NCBI RefSeq assembly: GCF_002305855.1
Contig: NZ_CP022163.1
Span: forward strand, 6,634,292 to 6,698,291
DNA from: Melittangium boletus DSM 14713
GTDB taxonomy: Bacteria > Myxococcota > Myxococcia > Myxococcales > Myxococcaceae
Direction of reading: 5' to 3'
Length of the DNA: 64,000 bases
In this document: positions 46,666 to 57,200 of the stretch, one piece after another
Numbering within the stretch: position 1 is the stretch's first letter
Layout: the number at the start of each line of letters is the position of its first letter
Position numbers and translations under genes: made by a program
The notes under the pieces: generated by a model
Database searches by the model: none
What the model saw: only the letters and a program-made list of their open reading frames with translations
Told to the model about the DNA's origin: nothing

Positions 46666-48651
46666 ATGGTCCGCCTAAAGTTTCTCGTCTTCGCGCTCCT
46701 GGTCCTCGGATTGGGAGTGGCTCATCTGCCTCTGGTGTCCGGTCCGCTGAGTGCCCGGGTCGTGGAAGGTGCCTCGGCGCCCGCCACCGCGGCCATCTCC
46801 GAGGTGGCTCGCGCGCTGGAAGCACGTCGCTCGGTGTTGCAGCGCCTCGCGCTCGCGCTCGCCGCGAGCACCGACGTGGCCACCGCCGTGCAGCCCCGGG
46901 TGGAGCCGCTGCCCAAGGGCAAGGGCATCCGCATCGTCGAGCCGCCCACGCGCGAGCGCTTCGCGGCCCTGCGCACCGCCGCCGCCGAGCTCGTGCCCGA
47001 GCCGCTCAAGGGCTCGCTCGTGCTCGCGTTGCTCACCCCGGATGGCGCCCTGTACGCGCGGGCCGAGGGCGAGCCCCAGTCGGATGAGCAGTTCGATCCG
47101 CGCGCGCTCCTCAAGGTGGGCGGCGAGGGACACGTGCAGGACGCGTTCGGCGTGCCCCATGTCTTCTACTCCGTCCCGGTGTTGTGGAACGCCGAGGGCG
47201 GCCGCTCGGACGTGGCCGCGACCCTGGTGGTGGGCGCGCCGCTGTTCGATCCCCAGGTGCTCGAGACCGCGGCCCTGTCCTCCGGTGTCGCCGCGCTCAC
47301 GGTGGTCAAGGGCGACACGGTGCTGGGCGTCGCCGGTTCGCAGCCGGAGCTGGCGGAGGAGGGGCGCAAGGCCCTGATCGTCGGCCAGTCCGGCCAGGTG
47401 GTGCGGCGCGGTGGGGTGCGGTTGTTGCTGCCCCAGCTGCCCCAGGTGTGGCTGCCGCTGCTCACCAGTGGCAAGGACTCGCTGGGTGGACAGGCGCCGC
47501 TCGCCGTGGGCTCGCGCCAGTTGCTGGGCGAGGGCCTGGAAGCCGTGGCCGTCACCAGCGTGCGGCCCTTCATGACCTCGCTCGCGGACTACCAGCAGAG
47601 CGCCGTCTTCGGCCTCCTGGGCGTGCTGGGTCTGTCGCTCGTGTGGACGCTGGTGATGGGCTCGGGCAAGGCCCCCGCTCCGGCCGAGGCGTCCTCCGGC
47701 AAGAAGGGCCCGAAGCAGCCGGCTCCGGCTCCGGTCGCGCAGCCCGCTCCCGTGTTCGCGGCCTCCGCGCCGCCCCCGGTTCCCGTGGAGCCCGCCTACG
47801 CCGAGCCTCCCTCGGTGGGCGTGGATGACTTCCCGTTCCCGGCGGCGCCTCCTCCTCCAGTGCGGGAGAGCTACGCGGCCGCTCCGCCTCCCGTGGATCC
47901 GTCCTACGCCTCGGCGCCGCCCCCCACCGCGGATGCCTTCCCGTTCCCCTCGCCGGCGGCGCCGGTGCAGGATCCCTTCGCCACGCCCACCGTGCCGGGC
48001 AAGGATCCCTTCGCGGCCCTGGGCGCGGAGCCCTTCCCGTTCCCGACCGCGGCTCCGGGCGCGAACGTGCCTCCGGCGGCGCCTCGCAAGAACGCGTTCG
48101 AGTTCGAGGATCACCCCACCGCGGCCTACTCCCTGCAGCAGGCGGCGGACCCGTTCGCGGCCGCCGCGGCGCAGGCGGGGCTTCCGCCCTCGGCCTTCGG
48201 TGATGACGAGGTGCCCGAGACCACCCGCGTGGCGGCGATTCCCAGCGAGCTGCTCGCGCGTTCGGCCCGTCCCATGACCGCCGAGGTCAACCTGCCGGTG
48301 CCTCCGCCGTCGGGTCATCCGGGCATGGCCGCGCCCACGCCCTTCATGGGCGTCCCGAAGCAGGTGATGAACATGGCGGTGCCGCCCCCGGCGAGCACGC
48401 CTCCGCCCGTGGGCGCGGGCGCGGTGGCCCTCTCCGAGGAGCAGCACTTCCAGGACGTCTTCCGCGAGTTCGTGGTCACGCGTGACCAGTGCGGCGAGGC
48501 CCAGGATGGCCTCACGTACGACAAGTTCGTGGCCAAGCTGCGCAAGAACAAGGAGCAGCTCGTGCAGAAGTACGCCTGCAAGACGGTGCGCTTCCAGGTG
48601 TACGTGAAGGAGGGCAAGGCCGCCCTCAAGGCCACGCCCGTCAAGGACTGA
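46666..48651 (+). CDS. MXAN_5187-like membrane sensor protein
   Basis: A 661-residue membrane protein: helix at 5-25, a periplasmic sensor-like region to about 300 (LVLALLTPDGALYARAEGEP; FYSVPVLWN), a helix near 310-331 (FGLLGVLGLSLVWTLVMG), a long Pro/Ala-rich cytosolic linker holding three FPFP and several DPFA motifs, and a C-terminal domain of about 70 residues (HFQDVFREFVVTRDQCGEAQ; YDKFVAKLRKNKEQLVQKY). The last block I recall from the myxobacterial MXAN_5187 C-terminal domain family. ATG 46666 has AAGG upstream; GTG 46663 is an alternative. The role is unknown; no kinase or methyl-accepting part is present. Confidence 0.7.
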   Translation: MVRLKFLVFALLVLGLGVAHLPLVSGPLSARVVEGASAPATAAISEVARALEARRSVLQRLALALAASTDVATAVQPRVEPLPKGKGIRIVEPPTRERFAALRTAAAELVPEPLKGSLVLALLTPDGALYARAEGEPQSDEQFDPRALLKVGGEGHVQDAFGVPHVFYSVPVLWNAEGGRSDVAATLVVGAPLFDPQVLETAALSSGVAALTVVKGDTVLGVAGSQPELAEEGRKALIVGQSGQVVRRGGVRLLLPQLPQVWLPLLTSGKDSLGGQAPLAVGSRQLLGEGLEAVAVTSVRPFMTSLADYQQSAVFGLLGVLGLSLVWTLVMGSGKAPAPAEASSGKKGPKQPAPAPVAQPAPVFAASAPPPVPVEPAYAEPPSVGVDDFPFPAAPPPPVRESYAAAPPPVDPSYASAPPPTADAFPFPSPAAPVQDPFATPTVPGKDPFAALGAEPFPFPTAAPGANVPPAAPRKNAFEFEDHPTAAYSLQQAADPFAAAAAQAGLPPSAFGDDEVPETTRVAAIPSELLARSARPMTAEVNLPVPPPSGHPGMAAPTPFMGVPKQVMNMAVPPPASTPPPVGAGAVALSEEQHFQDVFREFVVTRDQCGEAQDGLTYDKFVAKLRKNKEQLVQKYACKTVRFQVYVKEGKAALKATPVKD

Positions 48652-48660
48652 CGGACGGGC

Positions 48661-49476
48661 TCAGGGCGTCCCGGACTCCGGGGCGCTCTTCTTCTTCGCC
48701 TTCCGGGCGGGGCGCCCCCGCACGAGGGACGCTGGCTCCGGGCCCACTCCCAGGACGAACGTCGTGCCGGGAGTGGTGCTCGCGTCGCCGAGGGTCTGCA
48801 GGAGGCGCAGCCGCAGCAACTCCGGCTGGCGCTCCACCTGACGGGCCGCGTTGGACAGGTTGCGCAGGGCCGCCGACTCGCCCCGGACCTTCTCCAACCG
48901 CGCCTGGGCTTCCTTCCGGGCCTTGAGCGTCTCGGCGAAGGCGCGGCGCAGGTCCGCCGGAAGCATCACGTCCCTCACCTCCACCGACGTCACCGACAGC
49001 CCGATGGCGCTCCCCTCCGCGGCCACGCGCTCGCGCATCCTCTGGCCGAGCTCCACCCGCCCGGACACCAATTCCTCCACGGTGTGGCGGGCCACCTCCT
49101 CGCGCAGCGCGAGCTGGGCGGCCAGATGGAGGGTGTCCGTGTAGCTCTGCACCGAGTGATGGGCCCGCGCGGGTTCCACCACGGCGAAGCGCACCGCCAG
49201 GCTCACCTTGAGGCCCACCTGCTCCTGGCTCAGGACTTCCTGGCCGGGCACGGGGAGGGAGCGCTGGCGCATGTCCACGTGCTGGTAGCTGAGCCCCCGG
49301 CGCCACCGCCACCACGCCCCCGGCGTCAGCACGCGCACGAAGCGCCCATGACGGTAGAGCAGGGCGGTATAGCCCTCGGGGACGAGCACCTGGCGCATCA
49401 GCGAGCGCGCCACCCCCACGCCCAGGGCCGCGGCCCCGAGCACCCACGGAAAGACAGACCCCGGAAGAACGTCCAT
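48661..49476 (-). CDS. SPFH/slipin (stomatin-like) protein
   Basis: A 271-residue membrane-anchored protein. A hydrophobic N-terminus (VFPWVLGAAALGVGVARSLM) precedes the SPFH domain: VPEGYTALLYRHGRFVRVLT, YQHVDMRQRSLPVPGQEVLS, TSVEVRDVMLPADLRRAF, then a coiled coil (KARKEAQARLEKVRGESAAL). The C-terminus is Lys/Arg-rich. Family members form oligomeric rings in membrane microdomains, often next to an NfeD-type partner; none is nearby. ATG 49476 is chosen as the first Met before the membrane helix. The long upstream frame extension is rejected. Confidence 0.88.
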   Translation of the reverse strand: MDVLPGSVFPWVLGAAALGVGVARSLMRQVLVPEGYTALLYRHGRFVRVLTPGAWWRWRRGLSYQHVDMRQRSLPVPGQEVLSQEQVGLKVSLAVRFAVVEPARAHHSVQSYTDTLHLAAQLALREEVARHTVEELVSGRVELGQRMRERVAAEGSAIGLSVTSVEVRDVMLPADLRRAFAETLKARKEAQARLEKVRGESAALRNLSNAARQVERQPELLRLRLLQTLGDASTTPGTTFVLGVGPEPASLVRGRPARKAKKKSAPESGTP

Positions 49477-49516
49477 GCGCGTGCCACCTCGTGGACGAGG
49501 AGACGTCGGCTCCGGG

Positions 49517-49542
49517 AACCCCGCCGGCGCGGCGGGGGTTTT
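49517..49542. terminator. Strong palindrome between the emrA-like gene and the slipin gene
   Basis: AACCCCGCCG (49517-49526) pairs with CGGCGGGG(G)TT (49530-49540) around a three-base loop, and TTTT ends it on the plus strand. It lies in the 265-base gap before the slipin start, where no gene is seen. On the plus strand it looks like an intrinsic terminator, though both flanking genes are on the minus strand. Confidence 0.45.
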
Positions 49543-49741
49543 CCACCCACAGGGCCGTGTCGCGCGGTGCGCCCGTGGGCGCTGGCTCCCGGAGCTTCCG
49601 TTGGGGAGTTGAACCCCGGCCTCGTCGGCTACCAGGAAGGGAAGGCCCGTGACCCGGCGCCTCCCGGACGGATGTCCACGAGGTCCGATGGGGCCTGCCC
49701 GGCGGGAGGGACGCGGGGGGCGCGGAGAACCTGACACGCGC

Positions 49742-50974
49742 TCACGGCTGGGTGTGGACGGTGACCTCGGCGGAGAGGCCGGCGCGCAGCTCGAGCGACT
49801 GGGGTGGATGGGTCCACGCGATGCGCACGGGGATGCGCTGCACCACCTTCACGAAGTTGCCGGACGCGTTGTCCGGAGGCAGCAGCGAGAAGCGCGAGCC
49901 CGTTCCGCCCGACAGGCTCTCCACCGTGCCTTCCAGCGCCTCGCCCTCGAAGGCGTCCAGCCGCACCGTCACCCGCTGGCCCGCGTGCATGTGGCCCACC
50001 TGGGTCTCCTTGAAGTTGGCCACCACGTACGTGCGCGGCGGGACGAACTCGCCCAGCATCTGCCCGGCCGAGAGCAGTTGCCCCTCGTGGATGGACAGCC
50101 GGGACACCTGCCCGTCTGCGGGCGCGACGATGCGCGTGTAGTCCAGCTGCAAGCGGGCCTGCTCCAACTGGGCCTCGGCCGACTTCACCCGCGCGTGGGC
50201 GAGCGCCGCGCTGGCCCGGGCCGCGGCGATCTTCGCGTCGATGGGGGCGCTCTGATCCAACTGGCCCTGGGCCTCGGCCACCCGGCTCTGGGCCACTCGC
50301 CGGCCTTCCTCGGCGGCGGAGAGCTGCGCGCGGGCACCCTGCAGGGCCGCCTGGGCCGCTTCATTGGCGCTCTTCGCGTCGTCGAAGCTCTTCTGGGACA
50401 CGGCCTTGGCGTCCATGAGCTGCTGGGTGCGCTCGAGGTCCAGGGTGGTGCGATGGGCGTCCGCCTCGGCTCGGGCGAGCGCCGCGCGGGCCACGGACAC
50501 CTGCGCCTCGGCGCTGCTCACCCCCGCGCTGGATGAGGTGACGAGGGCCCGGGCACTGGAGAATCCACCCTTGGCGCCCGCCTCGGCCACGGTGGCCTGG
50601 GCATCGGCGACCTGGGCCTGGGCCTGGGCCGACTCCACCTCCGCTTCCGCCTGCTTGACCCGGGCGGCGTAGTCGCGCGGATCGATCTCCACCAGCACAT
50701 CGCCCTTGTGCACGAGGGCGTTGTCGACCACGCGCACGCGCAGCACCGGCCCGCTCACGCGCGTGGCCAGGGGCACCACGTCCGCCTCCACCTGCGCGGC
50801 GTCCGTCGTCTCCTCTCCCCGCGTGGCGACCCGATAGCCGCCGATGCCCAGGAGCAACACCGCCACGAGGACGCCGAATACGAGGAAGCCCCGGCGTCCC
50901 TTCTTGCTCGCCTGGGCGGCCTCGGCGGCCGCTCCCGGCTCTTCCTGCACCAACTGCGTCACGGTCGAGGCCAT
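49742..50974 (-). CDS. EmrA-type membrane fusion protein
   Basis: A 410-residue HlyD-family adaptor. A cytosolic start and one helix (28-50, FLVFGVLVAVLLLGIGGY) lead to a lipoyl-like beta region (VEADVVPLATRVSGPVLRVR, GDVLVEIDPRDYAARV), a long Ala/Glu/Gln-rich coiled-coil hairpin (about 90-250), the second lipoyl half (YTRIVAPADGQVSRLSIHEG) and a beta barrel (YVVANFKETQVGHMHAGQRV; RIPVRIAW). It links an inner-membrane exporter to an outer-membrane channel. It follows the EmrB gene by three bases. No TolC gene lies beside it. Confidence 0.9.
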   Translation of the reverse strand: MASTVTQLVQEEPGAAAEAAQASKKGRRGFLVFGVLVAVLLLGIGGYRVATRGEETTDAAQVEADVVPLATRVSGPVLRVRVVDNALVHKGDVLVEIDPRDYAARVKQAEAEVESAQAQAQVADAQATVAEAGAKGGFSSARALVTSSSAGVSSAEAQVSVARAALARAEADAHRTTLDLERTQQLMDAKAVSQKSFDDAKSANEAAQAALQGARAQLSAAEEGRRVAQSRVAEAQGQLDQSAPIDAKIAAARASAALAHARVKSAEAQLEQARLQLDYTRIVAPADGQVSRLSIHEGQLLSAGQMLGEFVPPRTYVVANFKETQVGHMHAGQRVTVRLDAFEGEALEGTVESLSGGTGSRFSLLPPDNASGNFVKVVQRIPVRIAWTHPPQSLELRAGLSAEVTVHTQP

Positions 50975-50977
50975 GGT

Positions 50978-52564
50978 TCAGATCTCCACGTCGATATGAG
51001 GGGTTTCATGCGGCCCGTCGCTTCGCGGCGGCGCCTTGAGGAAGAGCACGAGCGGCAGCACCAGCAGGAAGAGCAGGGCCGCGAGCAGGAAGAGCTTGTC
51101 GAAGGCGAGCACCAGGCCCTGGCGCGCGGTGAGGCCCGAGAGCATCCGCAGCGCGGTCTCCTGGGCGGCGGTGAAATCCATGCCCCGCGCCATGAAGCCG
51201 CCGCGCAACTGGGCCAGCCGCTCCATCACCTCGGGGCGGGTGGGCGTCAGGTGGACGGAGAGCGCCGCCGTGGCCTGGGTGCCGTAGCGCGACAGCAGCG
51301 TCGCGAACATGGCCAGCCCGATGGAGCCGCCAATCTGGCGCAAGAGCGAGTTGAGCCCCGTGGCATCCGGCAGCCGGTGGCGGGGAATTCGCGAGAGCGC
51401 CACCGTGGACAGGGGCACGAGCATCATCGAGAAGCCCAGGCCCTGCATCAGGATGGCGGCGATGATGTTATGGGTACCGGTGTCCAGGTTGAAGTGGCTC
51501 ATCTGGTAGACGCCCAGGCCCGTGATGGCCAGCCCCACCGAGATGAAGAGCTGCGGCGGAAAGCGCGTATAGACGCGCCCGATGATGGGCATGATCGCGA
51601 GCATCAGCAGCGTGCGTGGCATCAGCGCGAGCCCCGACTGCGTGGCGGTGAAGCCCAGCAGCTCCTGCATGAACATGGGCAGCAGGAACATGCTCGCCAT
51701 GAGGATGGAGAACATCAGCGCGCTGAGCACCGTGCCCGAGGCGAAGATGGGATCCTTGAACAGGCGCAGGTTGACCACGGGCGCCACGGCGGTGAGCTCG
51801 CGGATGACGAAGGCGACGAGGCAGATGCCCGCCACCAGCGCGCACACGACGATCTCCGCGGACTCGAACCAGTCGTTCGTCTGGCCCTCCTCCAGCAGGT
51901 ACTGCAGCGCCGCCAGCCCCACGCACAGCAGGAGGATGCCCTGCCAGTCCAGGTTCTCGCGCTGCTTCTCGCCCTCGAGGCGGTTGGCGATGAGCACGTC
52001 CTCCGGCTCGCGCACGAAGCGCGCCACCATGAAGAAGCCGAGGATGCCCACGGGCACGTTGATGAAGAAGATCCACGACCAGTGGAAGTTGTCGACGATG
52101 TAGCCCCCGAGCGTGGGTCCGATGGCCGGCCCCACCATCACCGCCATGGAGAAGAGCGCCATGGCCATGCCCTGCTCCTTGGGCGGGAACGTCTGCCGGA
52201 GGATGGCCTGCTCGGTGGGCTGGAGCGCTCCGGCCCCAAACCCCTGCAGCGCCCGGAAGAGCACCAGCGAGGGCAGGTTCCACGCGAGCCCGCAGAGGAA
52301 CGAGCCCACCACGAAGAGTCCCAGGCACGCCAGGTACACGCGCTTCTGGCCGAAGAGCCGGCCGAGGAAGGCCGTGAGCGGCATCACCATCACCGTGGCG
52401 AGCGCGAAGCCCGTGGTGGTCCAGGTGATTTCCTGCACCGTGGCCCCCACGGCGCTGCGCAGCTGGGGCATGGCCACGTTGACGATGGACGAGTCGATGG
52501 CGCCCATGAGGGTGCCGAACGTCACCGACAGCGTGACGAGCCATTTCGATGAATCCCGATTCAT
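50978..52564 (-). CDS. EmrB/QacA (DHA2) multidrug exporter
   Basis: A 528-residue major facilitator with 14 predicted membrane helices. Signatures: GTLMGAIDSSIVNVAMPQLR (motif D1), GRLFGQKRVYLACLGLFVVG (motif A), FRALQGFGAGALQPTEQAIL, MAVMVGPAIGPTLGGYIVD (motif C of drug antiporters). It uses the proton gradient to export hydrophobic compounds and is the first gene of the pair with the EmrA-type adaptor. No ribosome site is seen before ATG 52564. No TetR or MarR regulator is next to it. Whether it is a resistance pump or exports a self-made metabolite cannot be read from the sequence. Confidence 0.92.
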   Translation of the reverse strand: MNRDSSKWLVTLSVTFGTLMGAIDSSIVNVAMPQLRSAVGATVQEITWTTTGFALATVMVMPLTAFLGRLFGQKRVYLACLGLFVVGSFLCGLAWNLPSLVLFRALQGFGAGALQPTEQAILRQTFPPKEQGMAMALFSMAVMVGPAIGPTLGGYIVDNFHWSWIFFINVPVGILGFFMVARFVREPEDVLIANRLEGEKQRENLDWQGILLLCVGLAALQYLLEEGQTNDWFESAEIVVCALVAGICLVAFVIRELTAVAPVVNLRLFKDPIFASGTVLSALMFSILMASMFLLPMFMQELLGFTATQSGLALMPRTLLMLAIMPIIGRVYTRFPPQLFISVGLAITGLGVYQMSHFNLDTGTHNIIAAILMQGLGFSMMLVPLSTVALSRIPRHRLPDATGLNSLLRQIGGSIGLAMFATLLSRYGTQATAALSVHLTPTRPEVMERLAQLRGGFMARGMDFTAAQETALRMLSGLTARQGLVLAFDKLFLLAALLFLLVLPLVLFLKAPPRSDGPHETPHIDVEI

Positions 52565-52738
52565 TTTGTGAGGATGGATTTAACTTCGGGGTGTGGGGAC
52601 GTCAGTCCAGAGGGGCCATCAGGACGGGGAGTGGAGAGGAGGGTGTCGCTCGGTGTTCCTTCCGGAGAGCCGGAGACGGGCGGTGGCTTGTCTGGCGGCT
52701 CGCCGGGATGGAACGGGTGCGTGTTCCCAGGAGACGGA

Positions 52739-54055
52739 ATGAACGGTCCGATGGTTCCGGCGATGGGGGCGTGGTACCCCGGCCCCGTGAGCACGACCTT
52801 CGCCCAGCTCGGCCTGTCCCCAGAAGCCCTCGACGCGGTGCGTCGCGCGCGCTTTTCCGCGCCCACGCCCATCCAGGCGAAGGCGATTCCCCCGGCGCTG
52901 GAGGGCCAGGACGTCATCGGCTGCGCCGCCACGGGGACAGGGAAGACGGCCGCGTACGTGCTCCCGCTGGTGGAGCGCTTCGCGGGTCAGGAGGGGACGC
53001 TCGGCTTGGTGCTGGCGCCCACGCGGGAGCTGGTGCAGCAGATTTCCGAGACGGTGCGCTTCTTCGGCGACTCACGCGGCGTGTCGCACGCGGTGGTCAT
53101 TGGCGGCGAGGACATGGCGGCGCAGGCCCGGGTGCTCGAGGCCCGGCCCACGTTGGTGCTGGCCACGCCCGGGCGGCTGGTGGACCTGCTGCGCTCGCAC
53201 CTCGTGGAGTTCACTCAGCTGCGGGCGCTGGTGCTCGACGAGGCGGATCGGATGCTCGACATGGGCTTCCAGGAACAGCTCGAGCGGATCCTCTCGGCGC
53301 TGCCCCGGAAACGGCAGACGCTCCTGTTCTCCGCGACGTTGGGCCCGGAGGTGAGCGCCTTCGCCCGGGAGGAGCTTCACAAACCGGTGCGGGTGGAGGT
53401 GACGCGCAGTGGCACGCCCGCCGAGCGCGCCGAGCAACGGCTGTACGTGGTGAAGCCCGAGGAGAAGGGGGCGCTCCTGCTCACCTTGCTGGCGCGGGAC
53501 GAGGAAACGGCGCTGGTGTTCGCGGGGACGAAGGAGCGGGCGGACAAGGTGCACAAGGCGTTGCAGCGGGCGGGGCTCCGGTGCGGGGTGCTGCACGCGG
53601 ACCGGACGCAGAACCAGCGCAACCAGGCGCTCCAGGCGTTCCGGGACGGCACCTACCGCTGCCTGGTGGCCACGGACATCGCGGCGCGAGGGTTGGACGT
53701 GGAGGACGTGGGCCACGTCATCAACTACGACCTGCCGCACGCGCCGGAGGACTACGTGCATCGGATTGGCCGGACGGCACGGGCCTCGGCGAGCGGGCGG
53801 GCGTCCACCTTCGTGACGTCGAAGGATCGGCAGATGACGGAGAAGATCGAGCGGGTGATGCGCTCGAACATTCCTCGGGGAGAGGTGCCGCGCGAGGACC
53901 CCATCTTCCAGGCGGAGATGGCGCGGCGCGACGCGGCCCAGAAGGATCCTGGACCTCCCCAGAAGGACCACGGCGTGAAGAAGGCCCAGGCGACTGGGCG
54001 GCATGCGCAGACGCACAAGAAGGGCGCTGGCGCCAAGAAGCAGCCCAAGGCGTGA
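52739..54055 (+). CDS. DEAD-box RNA helicase, RhlE-like
   Basis: A 438-residue ATP-dependent RNA helicase. Motifs in order: Q motif region TFAQLGLSPEALDAVRRARF, motif I AATGTGKTAAY near residue 65, Ia PTRELVQQ, TPGRLVDLL, motif II VLDEADRMLDMGF near 167, III SAT, then LVFAGTKERADKVHKAL, ATDIAARGLDVEDVGHVINY and HRIGRTARAS. The Lys-rich tail binds RNA. It fits ribosome assembly or RNA decay. ATG 52739 has GGAG five bases upstream; a longer frame to 52568 has no site and is Gly/Pro-rich. Confidence 0.9.
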   Translation: MNGPMVPAMGAWYPGPVSTTFAQLGLSPEALDAVRRARFSAPTPIQAKAIPPALEGQDVIGCAATGTGKTAAYVLPLVERFAGQEGTLGLVLAPTRELVQQISETVRFFGDSRGVSHAVVIGGEDMAAQARVLEARPTLVLATPGRLVDLLRSHLVEFTQLRALVLDEADRMLDMGFQEQLERILSALPRKRQTLLFSATLGPEVSAFAREELHKPVRVEVTRSGTPAERAEQRLYVVKPEEKGALLLTLLARDEETALVFAGTKERADKVHKALQRAGLRCGVLHADRTQNQRNQALQAFRDGTYRCLVATDIAARGLDVEDVGHVINYDLPHAPEDYVHRIGRTARASASGRASTFVTSKDRQMTEKIERVMRSNIPRGEVPREDPIFQAEMARRDAAQKDPGPPQKDHGVKKAQATGRHAQTHKKGAGAKKQPKA

Positions 54056-54263
54056 GGATGTTCTCCGAGATGGGGTTGCTCTACCTGCGCTTGCCCCATT
54101 CTGCGAGAACCATGTGGCCCCTGCCAGAGGCGGCTCTATCCTGACTTGTTCGGCAGCCTGCTCGTACTACCCGGGCTCTTTCCTCGTGAGGCCGGTAATC
54201 GAGGGGAATTTCCTTCGGAGTGAGTGCAAAACGACCAAGTAGTACAAGGGGGAGGCTCATCCC

Positions 54264-57200
54264 TCAAGCAGCCACCACCCGGGCGCGATCGAGCATGTCT
54301 GGAGGCAATTCGTGATCTAGCCTCCAGATGATGGCCATTGGTTGCTCCCCCTCATGCTGCACATACCGAGCAGTCCCCGCATACAGATAAGGTGATGCAC
54401 CCAAAAGCCCCTCTTTCGCCTCGCGAATGAAGAGATGCACAGAACTGCTTCTCTCAGTGTGGTGAATATAGCGCTGACCTGTCTTAGATGTCTCTCTTGT
54501 CGCATTCTGCGACTCCCAATGAAAGAGCCTCGACGAAATCGCGTAGTCCCGGTAGCGCGTCGTCGGCGAGTAATGTCGCTCTGTCTTTCGGAGTGTCACA
54601 AATAAAAGATCTGCCTGCTCTGCCTCAACCCACTTCACGCCTTGCCGCACGGACGCGGGTTTGTCCACCCCGAAGGCAGCCAATGCCTCATCACGACTGT
54701 AGTGGCCATGAATTTGTAGAGGGACCCTGGCTGAGTCTAATGGCAGAGTGACGCGTTCTCGTCGCTCGGACAGCAACGGCAGAATCTCTTGCAATTCCTT
54801 TCGTCGTCCGGGCTCGGACCACAGTTGCCCAAGGCAGAGTTCCAAGCGAGCCAATGGCTCATTTGCTCCCCAGAGGGCGAAATGAAACATGCAGAGGAGC
54901 CGATGCTCGCGTGGAGACAGACTCTTGATTCGTGGCGGGGTGGGGTGGTTTAGCATGGACTGGTAGAATGGTAACCGCTCCGCGTCGTCCATGTGTAACA
55001 GTCGTCCAATGGCACTTGCCAGCTTTGCATCGTGCGGGCCTGCTTCAGAGTCTGCCAAGCCCGCGTCCCGCTTCAGTCCCGCCCATCCCCGCTTGTTTCC
55101 GCGGTACAAATCCTCCAGTTCAATGCCTGTCTCACGGAGAAAACTGGCAAGCCCAATGTTTCCCAGCCCACGCAACTCCGCTACCAGACCTCGCCACCCA
55201 ACGTTCAGTGCTTGGCGCACGTTGTTTAGGACGAGCTTCGTGGCTACACGGTCCAGCGCAATATGGCAACCTGAGGGCAAGTACGGAAAGCCTTGTTCCA
55301 CCTGTCGCTCCAGTTCACGACGGGAGGCCCCAGTCAGGGCCCGAAAACGGGTGTCGAAGCGAAAGCGAGAGTGCTGCTGTCCGATAAAGTCCAGCACGGT
55401 CAGGCAGGGCTTGTCGTCGCTATGGCGCAGGCCACGACCGAGTTGTTGCAGGAAAATCGTGGCGCTCTCGGTTGGTCGCAAAAAGAGCACCGTGTTCACC
55501 TCGGGAATGTCAAGGCCCTCGTTGAACAGATCCACAGCAAAGAGTGCGTTGACACACCCTTGCCGGAGTGCACGCAACGCTTTGTTCCGCCCTTCCGCCT
55601 GGGTGCGCGCAGAAATCGCAGCGGCCGGGATGCCATGCTCACAAAACTGGCGAGCCATGAATTCGGCGTGTGCAATGCTGACGCAAAAACCCAAGGCACG
55701 CATTTGCCCCACATCCGCGATGCGCTGGCGCACCTCTTCGAGCACCTTTTGGGCGCGCAATTGATTGCCTGTGTACACTTGACTCAGTTCGCCAAGATCG
55801 TACCCACCTCGTTTCCAGGCTACATGAGACACGTCTACGTCGTCATGCACGCCGAAGTATTGGAAGGGGCACAGCAGACCTCGATCGAGCGCCTCCCATA
55901 ACCGCAGTTCCACTGCGATGCGCCCGTCAAACCACTGCTTTACATCCTGCCCATCCATTCGCTCCGGCGTGGCCGTTAGTCCTACCAAGACCTTGGGCGA
56001 TAAGTGAGAGAGGAGGCGAACATAGGTGTCTGCCATGGCGTGGTGAAACTCGTCGACCACTACCATGTCGAAGCGATCTGACGACAATTGGGATAAATCC
56101 ATATGCGCTAGCGACTGCACAGAGGCGAATACATGCCGCCAGGCTGTTGGACGATCTCCACCGACGTAAAGCTCGCCGAAAGACCCGTCTCGCAGAACGC
56201 TACGGAATGTATGAAGGCTTTGCTTCAGGATTGTGTCGCGGTGGGCGACGAAAAGCAGCGATTTCACTCGCCCTTGTTTATGCAGCCGTCCGAAGTCCAG
56301 GGCCGCGAGGACTGTTTTCCCCGTCCCGGTTGCTGCAACCACTAGGTTTTTCCATCGACCATGAAGTGTTCGTTCTGCATCAAGTCGCTCCAGCATGGCG
56401 CGCTGATGCTCAAACGGTCGCACTTCCAGACCCACAATCTCGACTTCTCCCTCCTGACCCCGTTCAACAGCGATCGCTCGATCGAAGCGCGGCGCATCTC
56501 TCGCGGGCTCATAAGCTTCAAAGGAGGCATCCTCCCAATAGGCGTCGAACGTAGCGCGAAAGGTCTCCACTATGTGGGGTTGCTCCGCTGCCGCCACACG
56601 AACATTCCACTCCAATCCATCCAATAAGGCGGAGCGCGACAAATTGGATGAGCCAATATATGCTGTGGAGAAGCCTGTTGGCCGGTGGAAGAGCCATGCC
56701 TTGGCATGGAGTCGCGTAGTTCGTGTCTCGTAGGACACACGAACCTCCGCGCCCAATGAAACCAACGCATCTAATGCACGCCGGTCAGTGGCTCCCATAT
56801 ACGTGGTCGTCAGCACACGCAAGCGACAGCCCTTCTCGCGAAGAGTTCGCAAACCGGGCTCCAGCACACGAAACCCCTGCCATTTCACGAATGCGCAGAG
56901 TAGGTCCACGGCATCCGCAGAGTCTAACTCGTGCAGCAATTCCGTACCGATACGGGGCTGGGTTGAACCGTTGACCAGGAGTGCACTTGCGCTGAGTGGA
57001 ATCTCGGGCCGTTTTGGAGGTGTGGGAGGTGCCGGGACCTCGGGACGCTGCATCAATGCGAGTAGCACCTCGTGTGTACCGGCGATTTCCGCCTCAAACT
57101 CCAGCCCTGCGTCTCGGTGGAGTTGAGCGAGGAGCCTGTTAACCAGTGCGACTTGTCGGGCAATCCCTGCTTTCTCGTCGCCGCCCTTGACCATGCGGAG

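Noticed and set aside
50708..52552. A 614-codon plus-strand frame rich in His, Glu and Arg
   Set aside because: Antisense to the EmrB gene; hydrophobic codons read in reverse give such composition.
52568..52738. Upstream extension of the DEAD-box helicase
   Set aside because: It has no ribosome site, is Gly/Pro-rich and would overlap the promoter region of the divergent emrB-like gene; ATG 52739 has GGAG.
54056..54263. Search for direct repeats or a transposase at the edges of the low-G+C helicase gene
   Set aside because: No matching repeats were seen by eye between 54056-54263 and 57366-57474, so no mobile element is claimed.
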